From positions 2,800,001 to 2,864,000 of the forward strand of contig NC_051106.1 in assembly GCF_901709675.1 (NCBI RefSeq): a stretch of DNA of 64,000 bases, written 5' to 3'. A program made the position numbers and the translations under genes. The stretch comes from Syngnathus acus (Eukaryota; Chordata; Actinopteri; Syngnathiformes; Syngnathidae). The first letter of the stretch is position 1. Each line of letters opens with the position of its first letter. The notes beneath the pieces were generated by a model, which saw nothing but the letters and a program-made list of their open reading frames with translations, did no database searches and had not been told where the DNA came from. This document shows positions 61,601 through 64,000 of the stretch, piece by piece.

Positions 61601-63474
61601 TGTGATTTATTGTCATTCTTGATGTTATTTTGTCTTTAACTCGATTGTACGTGCTGTCATTCTAGAATGCTCGCTGGGAGTGGATGTGCAGGCTGACGTG
61701 GTTCTGCTGGTGGACGGTTCATACAGTATTGGATTACAAAATTTCGCCAAAGTCCGTGCCTTCTTGGAGGTACTGGTCAATTCCTTTGACGTTGGCCCCA
61801 ACAAGGTCCAGCTTAGTTTGGTCCAGTACAGTCGAGATCCACACACTGAGTTTGCGCTCAACAGCCATCATGACATTAACGCCGTTGTCAAAGCTGTCCG
61901 TACTTTCCCTTACCGTGGAGGTTCCACCAACACTGGCAAGGCTATGGCCTACGTGAAGGACAAGATCTTTAATACCAACCGTGGTGCGAGAGACAATGTC
62001 CCCCGTGTCATGGTGCTGATCACGGATGGAAAATCATCAGACTCTTTTAAGGACGCAGCAACCAACCTGAGAAATAATGATGTGGAAATCTTTGCTGTGG
62101 GTGTGAAAGACGCAGTGAGGTCAGAGCTGGAAGCAATCGCCAATGAACCATCAGACACTCACGTCTATGAGGTGGAAGACTTTGATGCCTTCCAGAGGAT
62201 TTCTAAAGAACTTACCCAGTCCATCTGTTTGAGGATTGAACAGGAACTTCTCAAGATTAAAAAGAAGAGTAAGTTGCAATACAAATAACCTGAGACCATG
62301 AAGCATGCTGTTGTACAACTAAATAAATACATTCCATAGTGGAGAACAATAAGTATATTTAGTACGCTATTGTCCACTTACTATGTATATTATTATCTCT
62401 TCTTAGGTCTGCTTCCACCTGAAAACTTGGAATTCTCTGAGATTACCTCCCGCAGCTTCCGCACAACGTGGACTGCACCTATTTCCGATGTTTTGGGTTA
62501 CCTGGTGCGATTCCGTAAGGCTGAAGATGTTACCGGAGACTATGTTACAATGGCAGTTCCCCGTGAGACGACTACTGCTATTCTGCCACATCTTACGCCC
62601 CTCACTACATATGAGGTCAATGTCTTTGGGCAATATGATAAGGGGGATAGTTTCCCTTTGACTGGTGAAGAAACTACCCTTGAAGGTAAGATATTTATCT
62701 TTATCTGGAGGGTTTGGTAAACTTGTAATTACCAATCATTTGGAATTACTTACTCAAGATCCAAATGTATTCGTTGTTCATTTATGATAGCTACACCTTT
62801 ACCATATATGTGTTTTACCTTTCCAGAGAAAGGGAGGGTACGGAACTTACGAGTTACGGAGGAAACTACGAGCAGTTTCAGGGTATCTTGGAAACCTGCT
62901 CCAGGATCGGTTCTCAGATACCGCCTGACGTACGTCCCACTTAGTGGTGCTGGGGAAATATTGGAGGCCCAAACTATAGGAGATGAGACTACCATTGTTC
63001 TTGAGGAACTTTTCCCCATCACCACCTATCGTGTGTCTGTGTCGGCTGAGTACATCACAGGCTTGGGGGATGAAATGCAAGTGGATGGTACAACCAAAGA
63101 AGGTGAGCAAAGAACAGAATTACAACAATGATGACTCTAAGAACTTGTCTTCCTGCGCAATGAATACTGATTATATATATTTCATTTTTGTTTGTCCTCA
63201 GTAATTGGTTCTCCTCGAAACCTCCGGGTGTTTGATGAAACCATCAATACCATGAGACTAACATGGGAGGCTGCTCCAGGAAATGTTCTCCAATACATCA
63301 TTGCCTATAAACCTGCCGAGGCAGGCGAGAGGAGAGAAGTCACTATCAGAGGAGATACAACCGAGGCTTTGCTTCAGAACCTCCAACCAGATACTGAATA
63401 TGAGCTGTTTGTCAGCGCACGTTATACTTCGGCTTTGGGTGATCCTCTTCTTGGTACAGGAACAACATTAGAAG
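55672..63474 (+). CDS. col12a1: Collagen alpha-1(XII), N-terminal 903 residues (gene continues past the window)
   Basis: Coding exons: 55672-55741, 58572-58688, 58772-58915, 59451-59504, 60377-60640, 60719-60883, 61033-61206, 61297-61587, 61666-62268, 62407-62685, 62827-63102 and 63202-63474. Every intron is phase 1. Collagen XII is a FACIT collagen that decorates collagen I fibrils in tendon, ligament, fin and skin matrix. Residues 1 to about 22 are a signal peptide. Then come an FN3 (about 24-111), a linker, a VWA (129-329) with MIDAS motifs DGSWS, TMTG and ITDGKSQD, an FN3 (330-426), a second VWA (427-627) with DGSYS, TNTG and ITDGKSSD, and three further FN3 units (628-720, 721-812, 813-903). 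The order matches human COL12A1 and its long splice form. The collagenous region lies outside the window. The paralogue letter is not determined. Confidence 0.94.
55742..58571 (+). other. col12a1 intron after the signal-peptide exon
   Basis: An intron of 2.8 kb with AT-rich sequence and a short CA tract near 57107-57120. No exon or complete mobile element was recognised; open frames on both strands lack protein similarity. Confidence 0.65.
58958..59304. mobile_element. TA-flanked MITE, copy 2 (347 bp)
   Basis: Starts CCGTATTTTCCAGACTATAA and ends GGAAAATACGG, flanked by TA (58956-58957 and 59305-59306). The interior is the reverse complement of copy 1 at 20439-20850 (for example the shared segment ATGATTCATAGTCTT). 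It lies in the col12a1 intron 58916-59450. Confidence 0.85.
59505..60376 (+). other. col12a1 intron before the first VWA exon
   Basis: An intron of 872 bp between the short linker exon and the first VWA exon. No repeat or gene was recognised apart from a C10 run near 59600. Confidence 0.7.
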
Positions 63475-64000
63475 GTAAGAAGGAGTTTCACCTCATTATT
63501 TGGCACAGATTGTAGGTTTGATGAGGAGGAAATCTGTGGGTGTATGGGGAGGAGGAGGGGATGATCGTAAATCATCCTGGTTTGTCTGCAAATTGTCCTC
63601 CATGTATGGCAGGTATGCATGGTATGAAAATATTTGTATACAGTAACCTTCAGATGCAGTTAAATATGCTAAAAGGGTTTTTGAGAGTGCAAGTTCTCCA
63701 TCATTCCCAGAGAGTGTTGGAGCCTAACACGTTAAGAAAGGAGGTCAAATAAAATAAGATTAATTTAAAACAGAATGACAGAGGTGTTGTGGCATTATGA
63801 ACAACAAGGAAGGCTTTGTCTCCAGCAGAGAAGAATGTCAGTTCCATTAAAATGTGGATTAAAATAAAGGTAGTGGGGGGAAAAAATCCGTGTTCTGCCG
63901 GTGAGAACAGTCATCATAGTTCTCTGCTCTGACACATGCAACAGAGGCTTCATTGTTGTTGATCTAAAGTGAGAAGGCAAATGTTTACAATTATGAGACT
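63475..64000 (+). other. col12a1 intron running off the window
   Basis: Sequence after the donor GTAAGA at 63475. No further exon is seen before the window ends; the next FN3 exon should lie beyond. Confidence 0.7.

Overview
The window is vertebrate nuclear DNA, almost certainly from a teleost fish. It carries spliced protein-coding genes with GT-AG introns, long AT-rich introns, microsatellites and many short DNA-transposon remnants of kinds common in fish. Exons were joined by hand by matching splice sites, reading phase and remembered family sequence. No alignment was run.

Layout, left to right. (1) 18-1854, plus: the last three coding exons of a tiam2-type Rac exchange factor. (2) 4814-26007, minus: complete tfb1m (mitochondrial 12S rRNA dimethyltransferase), seven coding exons, 353 residues, with a probable non-coding first exon and a CRE/CCAAT promoter near 27.1-27.2 kb. 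(3) 12600-13325, plus: cldn20 (claudin-20), an intronless reading frame nested in the 17.7-kb intron of tfb1m. (4) 27.3-38.3 kb: gene-poor DNA, probably containing the filip1 promoter and 5' untranslated exon near 31.5-31.9 kb. (5) 38319-48148, plus: complete filip1, five coding exons, 1208 residues. (6) 49379-51826, plus: complete tmem30a (CDC50A), seven coding exons, 370 residues. (7) about 54.5 kb to the window end, plus: the 5' part of col12a1 (collagen XII), one untranslated exon and twelve coding exons giving the first 903 residues.

In human, tiam2/tfb1m/cldn20 (6q25.3) and filip1/tmem30a/col12a1 (6q13-14.1) form two separate blocks. Here they are joined, with tfb1m and filip1 head to head. 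This points to a rearrangement whose join lies between about 27 and 38 kb. The genes are not a functional pathway; they are neighbours by conserved synteny.

I found no novel multi-gene system. The most interesting structure is in the repeats. Three MITEs share TA-flanked termini, and one sits exactly between two 58-bp direct repeats. Two hAT-type elements have perfect 8-bp target duplications. A 252-bp element interrupts an older repeat, and its empty site can be read from a second copy in the same window. In col12a1 the two VWA domains have identical coding length (603 bp), one in three exons and one in a single exon.
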